The position numbers and the translations under genes were made by a program. From assembly GCA_018208355.1 (NCBI GenBank), contig CP062796.1, positions 1,830,494 to 1,894,493 of the forward strand: DNA of 64,000 nt, written 5' to 3'. The notes under the pieces were generated by a model. It was not told where the DNA came from and did not search any database. It saw only the letters and a list, made by a program, of their open reading frames with translations. Source of the stretch: Candidatus Fermentithermobacillus carboniphilus (lineage in GTDB: Bacteria; Bacillota; Sulfobacillia; Fermentithermobacillales; Fermentithermobacillaceae). Shown here one piece after another: positions 25,586 through 34,680 of the stretch (the first letter of the stretch is position 1; each line of letters opens with the position of its first letter).

Positions 25586-26963
25586 CGAAGTAAGAATTTA
25601 CTCAGCGACATCTTTTGTAGGCCACGGAGTGGATGAAGAGTCGCTGAAACGGGCTTTGCAGCTGCATCCAGATGCAATTGTCGCCCAGGGTACCACAACG
25701 GATGCGGGTCCTTATTATCTGGGAACGGCCAAGCCAGTCATGGCGAGAGAGGCGCTTTTTCGAGACCTCGAGCTCATTGTCACAGCCGCAAAATCCGCTG
25801 GGATCCCCTTCATTGCATCTGTAGGCGGGTGTGGTTCAAATCCCACTACTGAGTTGGCCTTGGATGTCTTACGAGATGTATGTCGAAAGCATGGGGTTCG
25901 ACTAAAGCTGGGTGTGATTTGGAGCGAGATCAGTCCGCAGTGGCTGGTCGATGTGTTGTCGACCAAGGCAGTGAGAGCACCCCGAATCCTTCCACATCCG
26001 AGGTTGGAACCCTTTCTCTCCCCGGATACGGTCAAAAAGGCAAAACGCATTGTGGCTCAGGTGGGACCGGAGGTTGTGATGAGACTTATCACGAGAGCGC
26101 CAGATCTCGACGGCATTATCACGGGTCGAGCTCTTGATGTCGGACTTTATGCCGCGCTGCCTCTCTTACATGGCTTCGATAAGGGCCTGTCGATGCATTT
26201 CGGCAAAGTTATGGAAGACGGTGCTCTAGCCGCTACTCCCGGAAGCGGTAACGATGGTCTTTTCGGCATAATTCGCAAAGACCACTTTGATGTCTTCCCG
26301 GTGAACCCAAAACGAAGATGTACTCCTTCAAGCGTCGTGGCACATGCTTTTTACGAAAGGAGTGATCCAACGAGAGAGGCCAATCCTGGCGGAGACCTGG
26401 ACATAAGCAGCGCAACTTATACTCAGATAGACGACCGGACGGTTAGGGTAACTGGCAGCAGATGGGTACCGGCGCAGGAATACCGCATCAAACTTGAAGG
26501 CGTAGCTCAGGTGGGGTACAGGAGTATCTGTATCGGTGGAGTACGGGATCCGCGTTTCATAGATAACGTCGATTCAATTCTATCAGAGTGCAAGTCAATC
26601 GTCTCGAATTATTTCAAAGGGTTGTCAACGGAGGCTTACACTCTCATATTCAGAGTCTACGGTAAGAACGCGGTGATGGGAGACAGCGAACCACGAGACC
26701 AGGTTGGTGGTCATGAGATTTGCCTCCTTATTGATGTCGTAGCTCAAACTCAGGACCTGGCGGATAGCATATGCTCATTTACAAGTTCGACTATATCTCA
26801 CCACGGTTTCGCGGGCAGGCTCAGTACTGCAGGTAATCTTGCCATGCCGTTCTCGCCTGGACGAGCCATACCAATAGGTGAGGTTTATCAGTTCACCATT
26901 TGGCATGCTTTGCCCCTTAGTGACCCGGAGGAACCTTTCAGGACAGAAATCCTGAGAATCTAA
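25569..26963 (+). CDS. AtuA-family (DUF1446) protein
   Basis: A 464-residue protein of the family named after the acyclic terpene utilisation protein AtuA. Recognisable segments are QGTTTDAGPYYLG near 40, SVGGCGSNPTTELALDVL near 84, DLDGIITGRALDVGLYA near 180 and HFGKVMEDGALAATPGSG near 210. The reaction of the family is not firmly established to my knowledge. AtuA-like genes are often paired with a small DUF4387 protein and a carboxylate transporter, as here. The start overlaps the regulator gene, so this is one operon. Confidence 0.85.
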   Translation: MSKKPDEVRIYSATSFVGHGVDEESLKRALQLHPDAIVAQGTTTDAGPYYLGTAKPVMAREALFRDLELIVTAAKSAGIPFIASVGGCGSNPTTELALDVLRDVCRKHGVRLKLGVIWSEISPQWLVDVLSTKAVRAPRILPHPRLEPFLSPDTVKKAKRIVAQVGPEVVMRLITRAPDLDGIITGRALDVGLYAALPLLHGFDKGLSMHFGKVMEDGALAATPGSGNDGLFGIIRKDHFDVFPVNPKRRCTPSSVVAHAFYERSDPTREANPGGDLDISSATYTQIDDRTVRVTGSRWVPAQEYRIKLEGVAQVGYRSICIGGVRDPRFIDNVDSILSECKSIVSNYFKGLSTEAYTLIFRVYGKNAVMGDSEPRDQVGGHEICLLIDVVAQTQDLADSICSFTSSTISHHGFAGRLSTAGNLAMPFSPGRAIPIGEVYQFTIWHALPLSDPEEPFRTEILRI

Positions 26964-27031
26964 CCTATGTTCGTACTTTGGTGGTCTCACGGCAGGCGAA
27001 GATGGAGGCCTGGCTGAGGAGGTGCCAATCA

Positions 27032-27337
27032 ATGAAACTCGCGGAGATGGCAAGTGTAATACGAAGTAAGAATGCATCGCCCTTCGTGACTACATTAGAT
27101 ATATTTTTCGAGGATAGGAACAACTTTCTGCGTGTCAAGGATTCCGGTGTCTTGAATAAGGAGACAATTTCCCGCCTCTATAAGGTTCCACAAGATTCTA
27201 TCCTTGGAATCTGGTTCGTTGACCTGTGCTGTGGTATCAAGATATCTTTCTTGAAGCCTAAGGCAGCAGATGACATTGAATCTTCGGACGTGTATGGCGC
27301 CCAGCAAAATGCTCCCCTGTTAGACCTGGAGATCTGA
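27032..27337 (+). CDS. DUF4387 family protein
   Basis: A 101-residue protein matching DUF4387: MKLAEMASVIRSKNASPFVTTLDI, then LYKVPQDSILGIWFVD and DVYGAQQNAPLLDLEI at the end. ATG 27032 is chosen over TTG 26978 because the family begins at this point. The family usually accompanies AtuA-like proteins, probably as a second subunit; the function is unknown. Nineteen bases separate it from the permease gene. Confidence 0.8.
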   Translation: MKLAEMASVIRSKNASPFVTTLDIFFEDRNNFLRVKDSGVLNKETISRLYKVPQDSILGIWFVDLCCGIKISFLKPKAADDIESSDVYGAQQNAPLLDLEI

Positions 27338-27355
27338 TAAGAAAGGAGGATTTCT

Positions 27356-28711
27356 ATGGCGGTCGGAATTTGGTCCTTAATCGCGTACGTAGTAGTCATC
27401 ATCTTCTGGAATGTTTCCCTCAAGAGGAACATAGGTGAGGCAATGGCGATAGGTTTCGTGGTTACGACCATTTTCGCGGGAAGCAAGGCTGCGGCCCTGA
27501 TTTGGGAAAGCCTCCTATATGCCGCCAAGCAGGAGACGGTATTTGCCGCACTTGCCTTTGTATTCATGGCATATGTCATGACCGAAACTCAGTTAGTCAA
27601 GAGGTTGGTTAATATACTGAACTCGGTTCTCGGGCGCTTCGCTGGAGGAGCAGGATATATAAGCACGCTAGCCAGCGCACTTTTCGGGCTCATTTCAGGT
27701 TCGGGAAGTGGGAACGCAGCTTCAGTAGGGTCGATCACGATTCCTTGGATGATCAACTCTAATTGGCCTCCTGAGTTGGCAGCTACAGTTGTAGCTGGAA
27801 ACGCCGGTCTTGGAATAGCATTACCTCCATGCTCCTCGATGTTCATACTACTAGGTTCGAAGATCGTTTCGGAGAAAGTCAGTGCAGGCACGCTCTACTT
27901 GGCCCTTTTGACAGCCGGTCTTTGGACTTTATTATACAGACTGATACTTGTAAGGTTCTTTGTCAGAAGGTACCGCATCCAACCTCTGCCTGCAGAGTTC
28001 ATACGTCCCCTCGGGGAGACCCTGAAGGAGGGCTGGACTTCGCTGCTGATGTTCATCGGGATTCTCCTCCCGGTAGTACTTACCATAGGCCCGGTTGCTG
28101 GCCTACTGGGGCGCAGCAGTTCGTTTGGTTCGAAAGCTCTTGATTCCATTTCGCTCATCGTCTGGATACCGATACTGATCACATGGATAGCTATCCTCGA
28201 AGGTAGGCGTTATCTACCATCCAGCCTTGTTGGCTGGTATGAATTCCTCAAAAGGTCGGCGCAAAAGTACACTGTGGTCGGAGCGACACTCTTCTTTGCT
28301 TTTGCGGCTAGCAATGCAATGACGAAACTTGGGTTAGCGAAAGAACTTACCGGCTTGCTACAGAGGATGAACGTCCCCGCAGCCATCATGGTGTTTATCG
28401 TCGGATTACTTGTTACTCTTGTTGGGGCTCCGCTTACTTCTACCGCTACGATTGCAGCGATTGGGGCTGTTGCGTTCTCGGCATTAGTCCAGGTCGGAGT
28501 AAATCCAGCCGTATCTGCTGCTGCCGTACTGATTTTTTCCTCGACCGAGGGAGCGACACCGCCGGGGGCAGCTCCTATCTTCATTGCGTCCGGCATTGCT
28601 GATGTTAACCCGGTGAAGACCTTCCGACCGCTTTTGCTGTATTATGTCGTACCGATTATCATCATCGGGTGTCTTGAGGCTTTAGGAGTGTTGCCAATTC
28701 TGGCCAGGTAG
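27356..28711 (+). CDS. DctM-like (TRAP large-subunit-type) permease
   Basis: A 451-residue membrane protein with about 11-12 hydrophobic segments. GLISGSGSGNAASVGSITIP near residues 117-135 and STEGATPPGAAPIFIASG near 400-417 are the paired re-entrant loop signatures of the TRAP DctM / ion-transporter superfamily. AAAGGAGG precedes the ATG. No periplasmic binding protein gene is in the operon. The protein may therefore work as a secondary carrier with the small membrane protein encoded next, or use a binding protein encoded elsewhere. A carboxylate substrate is inferred. Confidence 0.8.
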   Translation: MAVGIWSLIAYVVVIIFWNVSLKRNIGEAMAIGFVVTTIFAGSKAAALIWESLLYAAKQETVFAALAFVFMAYVMTETQLVKRLVNILNSVLGRFAGGAGYISTLASALFGLISGSGSGNAASVGSITIPWMINSNWPPELAATVVAGNAGLGIALPPCSSMFILLGSKIVSEKVSAGTLYLALLTAGLWTLLYRLILVRFFVRRYRIQPLPAEFIRPLGETLKEGWTSLLMFIGILLPVVLTIGPVAGLLGRSSSFGSKALDSISLIVWIPILITWIAILEGRRYLPSSLVGWYEFLKRSAQKYTVVGATLFFAFAASNAMTKLGLAKELTGLLQRMNVPAAIMVFIVGLLVTLVGAPLTSTATIAAIGAVAFSALVQVGVNPAVSAAAVLIFSSTEGATPPGAAPIFIASGIADVNPVKTFRPLLLYYVVPIIIIGCLEALGVLPILAR

Positions 28712-28721
28712 GGAGGGTCAG

Positions 28722-28958
28722 ATGATGAACCGTTTGAGAAGCTTTCTTGACACGATCTTTGTTATCGGGTTGGTTTCTTTTATGGTCTTGGGGTCCATTC
28801 TCGTGTTCGGTCAGTTGGTTGGTGCCTTTACCTTAAACGGTGCGCTTACTATCAAAAGCAGTGACATACTTGCAAAACCTGCTTTCGTAATAGCATCGAT
28901 TACCGGCTTAATCGGTTTCCTCGGAGCGTATATTCACGGGTGGAAAATGGGAGAATGA
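28722..28958 (+). CDS. Small two-helix membrane protein, possible reduced DctQ-like partner
   Basis: A 78-residue protein with two hydrophobic helices (about 12-36 and 52-72) and no recognised motif. It starts 10 bases after the permease behind GGAGGG, so it is almost certainly co-translated. TRAP small subunits have four helices; this is half that size. It may be a minimal accessory subunit. No clear gene follows until 29201; 28959-29200 holds nothing I can name. Confidence 0.65.
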   Translation: MMNRLRSFLDTIFVIGLVSFMVLGSILVFGQLVGAFTLNGALTIKSSDILAKPAFVIASITGLIGFLGAYIHGWKMGE

Positions 28959-29200
28959 CAGTGCTGCGAGCGGCTTAATGGCAACTGCTTGTGGGTCAGT
29001 TTCGCCTAGACTTCCGGTTTGTCGCGGTAGGAACTTTGCGGCGTGACGGTCCGCTTCTCCCGGGTCAGGTACGGTGATTGTACTTCCGGCCACGGGAGCG
29101 GGCCGTCAATCTGTAGGCGCAACTTGGTTGTCTCTTGGCTGAATGGTTCCGAATGGTTTCTATACCATGTTCTGTTCTATACGGTGATCATCAAGCCTAC

Positions 29201-29956
29201 TTAACCGCCCAGATCAAGCAAAATCGCCGATAACTGCGGAAGTTGGGCTAGCGACACTATGAGGCTTCCCGCCGAGAGAAACACGCCTAGGGGAAGAACG
29301 TCGTGAGGCTTTTTCTTGCCCAGCGCGAGAAGGGGAAGCGCGTAAGCCGCCGCAAGGACAAATGATAGACCAAGAGCCGGGAAAACCCTGCTTGCTCCCA
29401 TGTAAAGGCCCACGACACCTGCCATCTTGACGTCTCCCGCTCCGATGGCATCCGGCCGTAGAAGGATTACCGCGTACAGGAATGAAAAGCCAAGAAGCCC
29501 GCCGGCTAACCCGCTCCAAAATGCCTTATGCCCTGAGAGCAATTTCAGGAGCAGAGTGAAGCATGATAGAGAGGCCAGGATCCTGTCAGGCAGGATCCCG
29601 TATAACCAGTCGCTGCCCGCGAGGACCACAAAGTGGAAAGCGATGATTAAATTAAGCGCTCCCTCGGCACCCATCCCGTACCGGTGCAGAAAGGCCGGGA
29701 CGATCACCGCGGTGGCAAGCTCAAGTGTGGGATAGGCCGGGCTTATACGGGCGCCACAGTGCTTGCATCTACCTCTCAAGAGCACAAAACTGAGTACCGG
29801 GATTAGCTCGGTAAACCCCAGTTGCGCTTGGCAATTTGGGCAGTGAGATCTGCCCGTTACGGGCACCCCGGCAGGAAGCCTCGAGGCCAAAGCGGCGAGG
29901 AAACTGCCAAAGCACAGCCCCATCAGGGCCAAGAAAAAATCATTTTGTAGCGGCAT
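29201..29956 (-). CDS. pilD: Type IV prepilin peptidase/N-methyltransferase
   Basis: A 251-residue A24-family membrane enzyme that cleaves and methylates class III prepilins. A cytoplasmic zinc loop (CPNC near 39-42, CKHC near 64-67) marks the full-length PilD type. Catalytic aspartates are in GSDWLYGILPD and GAGDVKMAGV. It is the last gene of the type IV pilus operon and overlaps the pilO stop. The cell thus has two prepilin peptidases in this window, this one and the compact TadV. Confidence 0.95.
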   Translation of the reverse strand: MPLQNDFFLALMGLCFGSFLAALASRLPAGVPVTGRSHCPNCQAQLGFTELIPVLSFVLLRGRCKHCGARISPAYPTLELATAVIVPAFLHRYGMGAEGALNLIIAFHFVVLAGSDWLYGILPDRILASLSCFTLLLKLLSGHKAFWSGLAGGLLGFSFLYAVILLRPDAIGAGDVKMAGVVGLYMGASRVFPALGLSFVLAAAYALPLLALGKKKPHDVLPLGVFLSAGSLIVSLAQLPQLSAILLDLGG

Positions 29957-30521
29957 CGGCTTTGGTTTCCCCCAAATAATAGACGACTCCTGTTAGTTTC
30001 ATCGTGTACAGGCCCTGGTACTTTCCCCTCCCGGGTAAGATGTCTATCGTCTCTATCTTCGCGGCTTGGACATATGACCTCAGAAGGGAGATTGACCTTC
30101 TAAGCGCCTCCTGATCTCCAGCAAGTTCTAATTCGAAGTTTACGGTGCCGATGTTCTTCCCGCTTTGAGGTGAGCTCTTCGTATACTGCAACCTGTAGAT
30201 GGTAACGCCTGTCTCCTTCGTTACCTTCTCAAAGCCACTCGTTACGTCTTTTTCCCAGGATGCTCCAACGAGCGATGGAAGTCTATCTGAATTTGAGTAA
30301 GACTGCTCAAGGGCCGACCGTGCCTGAATCAGAGAAAGCATATCGACTTCGATTTGCTTAAGCTCGCTGGTTAAGGCTCTTGCGCGAAAGACAGAATTGA
30401 TCAGGAAGATGGCGCCTGCCACCGTAGTTATTGCCAGGGCAATCGTCACGGTATCTAGCCTCAAACGTTTAGCCTTACCTGGTACTATCTTGTGCCCCTC
30501 CCTCTCCGTTGGTCGGCGCAA
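29940..30521 (-). CDS. pilO: PilO-like assembly protein
   Basis: A 193-residue bitopic protein: a basic N-terminal tail, one membrane helix (about 27-44), a coiled-coil stretch (about 45-80) and a C-terminal ferredoxin-like domain. This is the PilO architecture of the alignment complex with PilM and PilN. The frame opens at TTG 30521 inside pilN. A strong GGGAGGGG site lies inside the frame but has only ATA or GTA at normal spacing, so the start is uncertain. The assignment rests on architecture and gene order, as sequence conservation is low. Confidence 0.75.
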   Translation of the reverse strand: MRRPTEREGHKIVPGKAKRLRLDTVTIALAITTVAGAIFLINSVFRARALTSELKQIEVDMLSLIQARSALEQSYSNSDRLPSLVGASWEKDVTSGFEKVTKETGVTIYRLQYTKSSPQSGKNIGTVNFELELAGDQEALRRSISLLRSYVQAAKIETIDILPGRGKYQGLYTMKLTGVVYYLGETKADAATK

Positions 30522-31071
30522 CTATCTTGAATGAAAAACCACGGTCCGATCCCAGGAGCGATGCAGACGTGATTTCCCTGATGAAACCGACCCGTCTCAA
30601 AGAGTCGAGGAAAAGTCCATATGCGTTGAGGTCAGAAACTTCCCCGCCCAGTTCCACAGTACCATCTTTTTTGACGGAAATTTGAGTTACCTTACATCCT
30701 TCTGGGACGATCCTGTTGATCTCTGATAGCCTTGTGGCCCAGTCTACCTGGTCGTGCAGATCTTCCCTGGCCTTCTGTATCTCTGACGGTTCGCCCGAAC
30801 TTTTTAAAGTGGCTATCTTTGCCGAAAGCGCCTCTTTTTCTAGTCTACGGGATTGTAGTTCAAGGGAAATATTATTCACATTGGACATGAGATAAAGACT
30901 CGCGGACCACACGAAAACCGCAAGACACGCCCATACGATGCGCCTGAGCCACTGCCTTCTCCTGGACTTTTCTGTATCTGATAGTACCTTAGGCCTGAGA
31001 AGATCTAAGTCGAGTCCCAGTACGTTATCACCCAGTGGGTTCGGAAGGTCACCTGCCCGTGCCAAAACCAT
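30475..31071 (-). CDS. pilN: PilN-like assembly protein
   Basis: A 198-residue bitopic protein with a short cytoplasmic N terminus containing DLDLLRP (PilN's PilM-binding stretch has a similar NLLP-type motif), one helix (about 45-63), a coiled coil, and a C-terminal domain with VTQISVKKDGTVELGGEVSD. ATG follows AAAGGAGGTTGCC. It bridges PilM in the cytoplasm and PilO outside. The ends overlap pilM upstream and pilO downstream. Confidence 0.82.
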   Translation of the reverse strand: MVLARAGDLPNPLGDNVLGLDLDLLRPKVLSDTEKSRRRQWLRRIVWACLAVFVWSASLYLMSNVNNISLELQSRRLEKEALSAKIATLKSSGEPSEIQKAREDLHDQVDWATRLSEINRIVPEGCKVTQISVKKDGTVELGGEVSDLNAYGLFLDSLRRVGFIREITSASLLGSDRGFSFKIVAPTNGEGGAQDSTR

Positions 31072-32053
31072 GGCAACCTCCTTTTCGGAATGCGAGTCCC
31101 GCGGCTATCCCGTAGTCAGGCGGACAAGCAACTCCTGGCAGTGCCCATACGTCAACCACAAAACCGATCCGGTCTCTTAATACTTCCGCCAGCATGTCAA
31201 CTTCGGGATTTTTGCCAATGAGAGTGACGACTCCTGCGCTGGTGGGGCCCGGGCCACTTCTAACAAAACGCACAGAACGGACGATTTCCCCGGCGAGAAC
31301 AGATGCGGTTTCGTGTACCTCCTCGCCGGCAAGAGGGATTTCCCGCATTATCCACGGATACGGGCCAAAACCAAGGTACATACGCACATCCTGGCTCACC
31401 ACAATAGAGATCTGCAGTGACAGATCCCCAAAAGGCCGGGAGACAGATCCTTGTTCCGTTGTGCGGAGTGTGCTGGTGTCTTTTGTCTCACCAAAAATGC
31501 TAGCGCCCCAATTCAGATTTTTCGCCAACCAGCTCGCGCGGCATGCCGCACACGCTGGAACCTCCACGGCGAGCAATGCAAGGCCAGCTGTCTTAATAAG
31601 CGTCTTGATCGCGGCTACCGAGCGACTCTCAGCCGCTGCTACTACGTAAGTCCTGCCTTCTAAAGAGGGACGCGCGGTGGGCAGGCTGGGCAACCCATCA
31701 GGCCAGACTTGGTAGGTTGCACGCATTTCTGCTGCCTTATCAGGGAGCATCCTTGTGAGTTCGTGTTTAATCGCTTCGATGACTTCCTTGTCATCAAGCG
31801 GAGGGAGTGCGGTGGAAAAAAGGATGCTATCCCCTGGTGGAAGCCCGACCACACACAGTGGCTTGCGGGAATATTTCCGCGAAAATTCCTTCAATTCGCC
31901 GGCAAGTTTTATTAGCGAGGCCTTATCATCGGGATCAAACTCCGTTTCCGCAATCCCCGTGGCCAGTATGCATGGTGGTTTTCCGGATACGAGAACCATG
32001 CGGACGGGGTTTGAAAGGTCGATCCCCATATATATTTCGTTCCTTGCTGCCAC
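31049..32053 (-). CDS. pilM: PilM-like actin-fold pilus protein
   Basis: A 334-residue cytoplasmic protein of the PilM/FtsA-like actin fold. IYMGIDLS at the N terminus is the phosphate-1 loop. VVGLPPGDSILFSTALPPLDDKEVIEAIKHEL matches the PilM core. Start GTG 32053 behind GAGGTGAA is preferred over ATG 32029. It anchors PilN/PilO and the motor ATPases. The middle region around 155-230 is longer and less conserved than in the best-known PilM proteins. Confidence 0.82.
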   Translation of the reverse strand: MAARNEIYMGIDLSNPVRMVLVSGKPPCILATGIAETEFDPDDKASLIKLAGELKEFSRKYSRKPLCVVGLPPGDSILFSTALPPLDDKEVIEAIKHELTRMLPDKAAEMRATYQVWPDGLPSLPTARPSLEGRTYVVAAAESRSVAAIKTLIKTAGLALLAVEVPACAACRASWLAKNLNWGASIFGETKDTSTLRTTEQGSVSRPFGDLSLQISIVVSQDVRMYLGFGPYPWIMREIPLAGEEVHETASVLAGEIVRSVRFVRSGPGPTSAGVVTLIGKNPEVDMLAEVLRDRIGFVVDVWALPGVACPPDYGIAAGLAFRKGGCHGFGTGR

Positions 32054-32097
32054 CGGTCAAATTCACCTCAAATGATTGTTGGGGGAAGGCGGCGTCA

Positions 32098-33276
32098 TCA
32101 CCTACCGAATTCCTCCGTCCAGTCGGCCACCGAATATGTCACCCCAAAATGAACCGGCAAGTCAACATCTTCCCACTCGAACTCGCCTGGGTTAATCTTC
32201 AGGACGGTGTTTCCCGTTTCGAGGTCCACTATCACATCATCTCTGGATATCAAGAGACCCGGGTCAAGGGTTAAAGATTTCTTAACATCTAGTTCGATGC
32301 TTCCACTCGAATAAATGAAGAGACTTTTCGGAGCGGCACCTTCTTTGTCGATCTGCACCTTGACGCTGGAACTATCGCCACCGACCGCAAGAAGCCTGAG
32401 ACCGTCCCAAGCATCGCTATCCAGTGAGGCTTCTAGAGAACCCGAGACCACGAGGATCCCTGTGCCTCCCACGGTTGCATTGGGGTGGCGCTCTCTGAGA
32501 CTTCCACGGACGTATAGCATTCCGTCTACCACGAGGCTTCCGTAGTTGTCGAGATCTCCGTCGACGAATCCGAAGGCGTCGCCAGCGATAATAAGGGTTC
32601 CTTTCTTACCGATGGTAAGGTTTCCCTGGACAGCCGTATCATCTTGCCAGGCGACTGTCGTGTCGATTTCGCCAGATGGAAACTCGGTAAATTCAGTATC
32701 ACGGACTTTTGATTCAAAGGGGCCAGGTCCAATGTCTGGGATAAGACCGGGAGGTAACTCCGTAATCACGCCAAAACGAGGGTCCGGAAAGTACTCCGAG
32801 GGCAAGTCGCTCTGGCTGCAGTATACGTTCCCGTATATTTCCATACCGCTCTTGCCATGTGCCTCGTGCTCAATCTCCCCCGCACAGGCAATGACAGCCT
32901 CAGAAAGAGAGGCAACAGGAACCAGCTTAAGTTGAATTTTCTTATTCACTTTCCTGACAGAGCCTGTTGCCGTAACGAGTATCGTTCCGTCCTCGGTTTC
33001 TTGACAGGAGGCGGAAGCAACCCACTCTCCGGAAGGATCTTCTTTTGTGATAGTGCCGGTTGCATCGACGTTGTAACCGTTTAGTTCTAAGGCTGCTACC
33101 ATCTCTTCGGCGACGCCTCTCGCGAGATCCAGGGCTTTTCTAGCCTGCCCCATCTTGATGTTGATGGCCCTCATGTTGCCCTCGGCCAGAACCGCTCCGG
33201 TGAGAAGGACCACGAGAAACCCCATAAGTACGACGACGGTGATGAGAGCATAACCTGATTCTGCGCCCCCATCCAC
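32098..33276 (-). CDS. PilX-like minor pilin with beta-helix-like C-terminal domain
   Basis: The protein begins with a pilin-like helix (SGYALITVVVLMGFLVVLLTGAVLAEGN). A large extracellular domain follows with repeated short strands rich in Gly and Asp (GNLTIGKKGTLIIAG, GDLDNYGSLVVDGMLYVRGSL), suggesting a beta-helix, as in PilX-type tip proteins of Gram-positive type IV pili. The helix lacks the usual Glu5 position. GTG 33276 with GGAAGCGGG just after the preceding stop is one start; ATG 33336 is another. The function is probably pilus tip or adhesion; this is inferred from architecture. Confidence 0.7.
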   Translation of the reverse strand: MDGGAESGYALITVVVLMGFLVVLLTGAVLAEGNMRAINIKMGQARKALDLARGVAEEMVAALELNGYNVDATGTITKEDPSGEWVASASCQETEDGTILVTATGSVRKVNKKIQLKLVPVASLSEAVIACAGEIEHEAHGKSGMEIYGNVYCSQSDLPSEYFPDPRFGVITELPPGLIPDIGPGPFESKVRDTEFTEFPSGEIDTTVAWQDDTAVQGNLTIGKKGTLIIAGDAFGFVDGDLDNYGSLVVDGMLYVRGSLRERHPNATVGGTGILVVSGSLEASLDSDAWDGLRLLAVGGDSSSVKVQIDKEGAAPKSLFIYSSGSIELDVKKSLTLDPGLLISRDDVIVDLETGNTVLKINPGEFEWEDVDLPVHFGVTYSVADWTEEFGR

Positions 33277-33295
33277 CCCGCTTCCAAGCAGCGGC

Positions 33296-33841
33296 TTAAT
33301 TCGCCCTAAACGCAGCTTTGAATAGCTTCGATACATTTTGAGATCGGTCCTCCAACGTGAACTCGACCAGTACGACTCGCACAAATAGGCCCGCTGCCCT
33401 GGACCCTTCCACGTATTCATCGCCGCAAAGCGCCTTTATTCTCAGTGACTTGCACTTAAGCCCACCGTCAGGGAAATTCATTATATTTTCCGAAGAGGGC
33501 CGCACCACCGCCAGCCGGAGTTGTTCTCCCTCAAGAGACAGCGTCACAGTCAGAGAGTCCTTTGCCACGGTGATTCTGTCATTGGAAATGTCTTTTATCT
33601 TTCCTCCTGATTCGGAGACCTCCCTGAACGCTTTCTCGATGTTCTCCACCGCGAAAATACCCTGGTCCCTGATTGCCCGCTCTATGTCAAGTCTCGCTAA
33701 AACCCGGGTGGTTAACGTGTAGACTTCGACTAGCATTGAAACTATGAGGGTCGCGAGCCCTAGGGCCACGGCCACTTCCATCAGGGAAAAGCCCGCGGAT
33801 TTTTCCGCTTCACTTTTGCCGCACCATGGACTCGGTGGAAT
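33296..33841 (-). CDS. PilW-like pseudopilin with non-standard start
   Basis: The product has a textbook class III prepilin junction, SAG-FSLMEVAVALGLATLIVS, followed by a C-terminal domain of about 140 residues. The first ATG in the frame lies inside that motif, after the Gly-Phe cut site, and would remove the leader. Upstream the frame is open for about 80 bases inside the preceding gene but contains no ATG, GTG or TTG; an ATT at 33841 (or CTG further up) would give a normal leader of about 17 residues. The coordinates given use ATT 33841. Translation by coupling from the overlapping upstream gene, or a sequencing error, are alternatives. Confidence 0.7.
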   Translation of the reverse strand: MPPSPWCGKSEAEKSAGFSLMEVAVALGLATLIVSMLVEVYTLTTRVLARLDIERAIRDQGIFAVENIEKAFREVSESGGKIKDISNDRITVAKDSLTVTLSLEGEQLRLAVVRPSSENIMNFPDGGLKCKSLRIKALCGDEYVEGSRAAGLFVRVVLVEFTLEDRSQNVSKLFKAAFRAN

Positions 33842-34163
33842 ATACCTCAGCCCCTTGCCTATCGCGTACAGTGATGACTACCCTGAATAACCCCGGGCTG
33901 ACTTGCTCGACTAAATAGCTGGATTCACCGAGCGTGTCAAATTCTTCGGGAACCCACCATCCTTGACCCGGAGTGATCGGGGTAGAGGATCGTATCTCTT
34001 CCATCTTGATCCTTGCAGCCATCATGCCCTGGACCCTTGCGTCTTCTCTTTTGGACATGTACATCACTGCACTGATTTGAGAAGAAACGAGCATAAGGAG
34101 AATAGATGCAAGGGCCAGGGCTACCACCACATCAAGCATCAGAGAGCCGCGTTGGTGGAGCAT
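33810..34163 (-). CDS. PilV-like pseudopilin
   Basis: A 118-residue minor pilin with a very short leader (MLHQRG) and the processed helix SLMLDVVVALALASILLMLVS; Asp replaces the usual Glu5. ATG 34163 is used; TTG 34178 is an upstream alternative. Neither has a strong ribosome site. It overlaps the 5' end of the next pseudopilin gene and probably belongs to the minor-pilin initiation complex. Confidence 0.75.
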   Translation of the reverse strand: MLHQRGSLMLDVVVALALASILLMLVSSQISAVMYMSKREDARVQGMMAARIKMEEIRSSTPITPGQGWWVPEEFDTLGESSYLVEQVSPGLFRVVITVRDRQGAEVYSTESMVRQK

Positions 34164-34196
34164 AGCTAACGTAGCCAAATCATCATAATTAGGCTA

Positions 34197-34571
34197 TTAC
34201 CGACTCCAATCAACTGTCCCATCGGGCTTAAGCGTCATACTTACCTGAAAAGTAGTGCCGGATTTTTGTGCAACTGCCACAAAGTTTTGATTGTCGGCGT
34301 TACCCCAAAGATCCCAGTCCGATTTATCGTAATTCCCAAGGTCATCAAGATTCTGCGGGAATCTACCGTTCTCCAGGAAGTAACTCCACACATCGACCCT
34401 TACCTGTTGCAGAATGGCTTTTGCCTGTGATACGTACGCGTTATCTCTGACCTTGGCGTAGACTGGATACGCGACTGCAGCCAGTATAGCAATTACAGCC
34501 ATTACCATTACGAGTTCAAACAAGGTGAACCCTTTTTCCGATGAGAGAATTCTCTTTTTCTGGTTTCTCAC
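34197..34571 (-). CDS. Type IV major pilin-like (GspG/PilA-type) protein
   Basis: A 124-residue prepilin: leader MRNQKKRILSSEKG, cut before FTLFELVMVMAVIAILAAVAYP with Glu5 present, then a small C-terminal domain (DLWGNADNQNFVAVAQ) that resembles GspG-type pilins. Start GTG 34571 is preceded by a strong GGGGGGAG site. It is the best candidate for the main subunit of this pilus. About 110 bases separate it from pilC, and no terminator is evident there. Confidence 0.88.
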   Translation of the reverse strand: MRNQKKRILSSEKGFTLFELVMVMAVIAILAAVAYPVYAKVRDNAYVSQAKAILQQVRVDVWSYFLENGRFPQNLDDLGNYDKSDWDLWGNADNQNFVAVAQKSGTTFQVSMTLKPDGTVDWSR

Positions 34572-34680
34572 GATTTCTCCCCCCGAAATGCACTGCATCA
34601 TTTATCTGGATCTTACGCCAGATCTTGCTCATGACGCAATAACAACCACGAGAAAGCGACACATCGTTGCGGTTACATCA

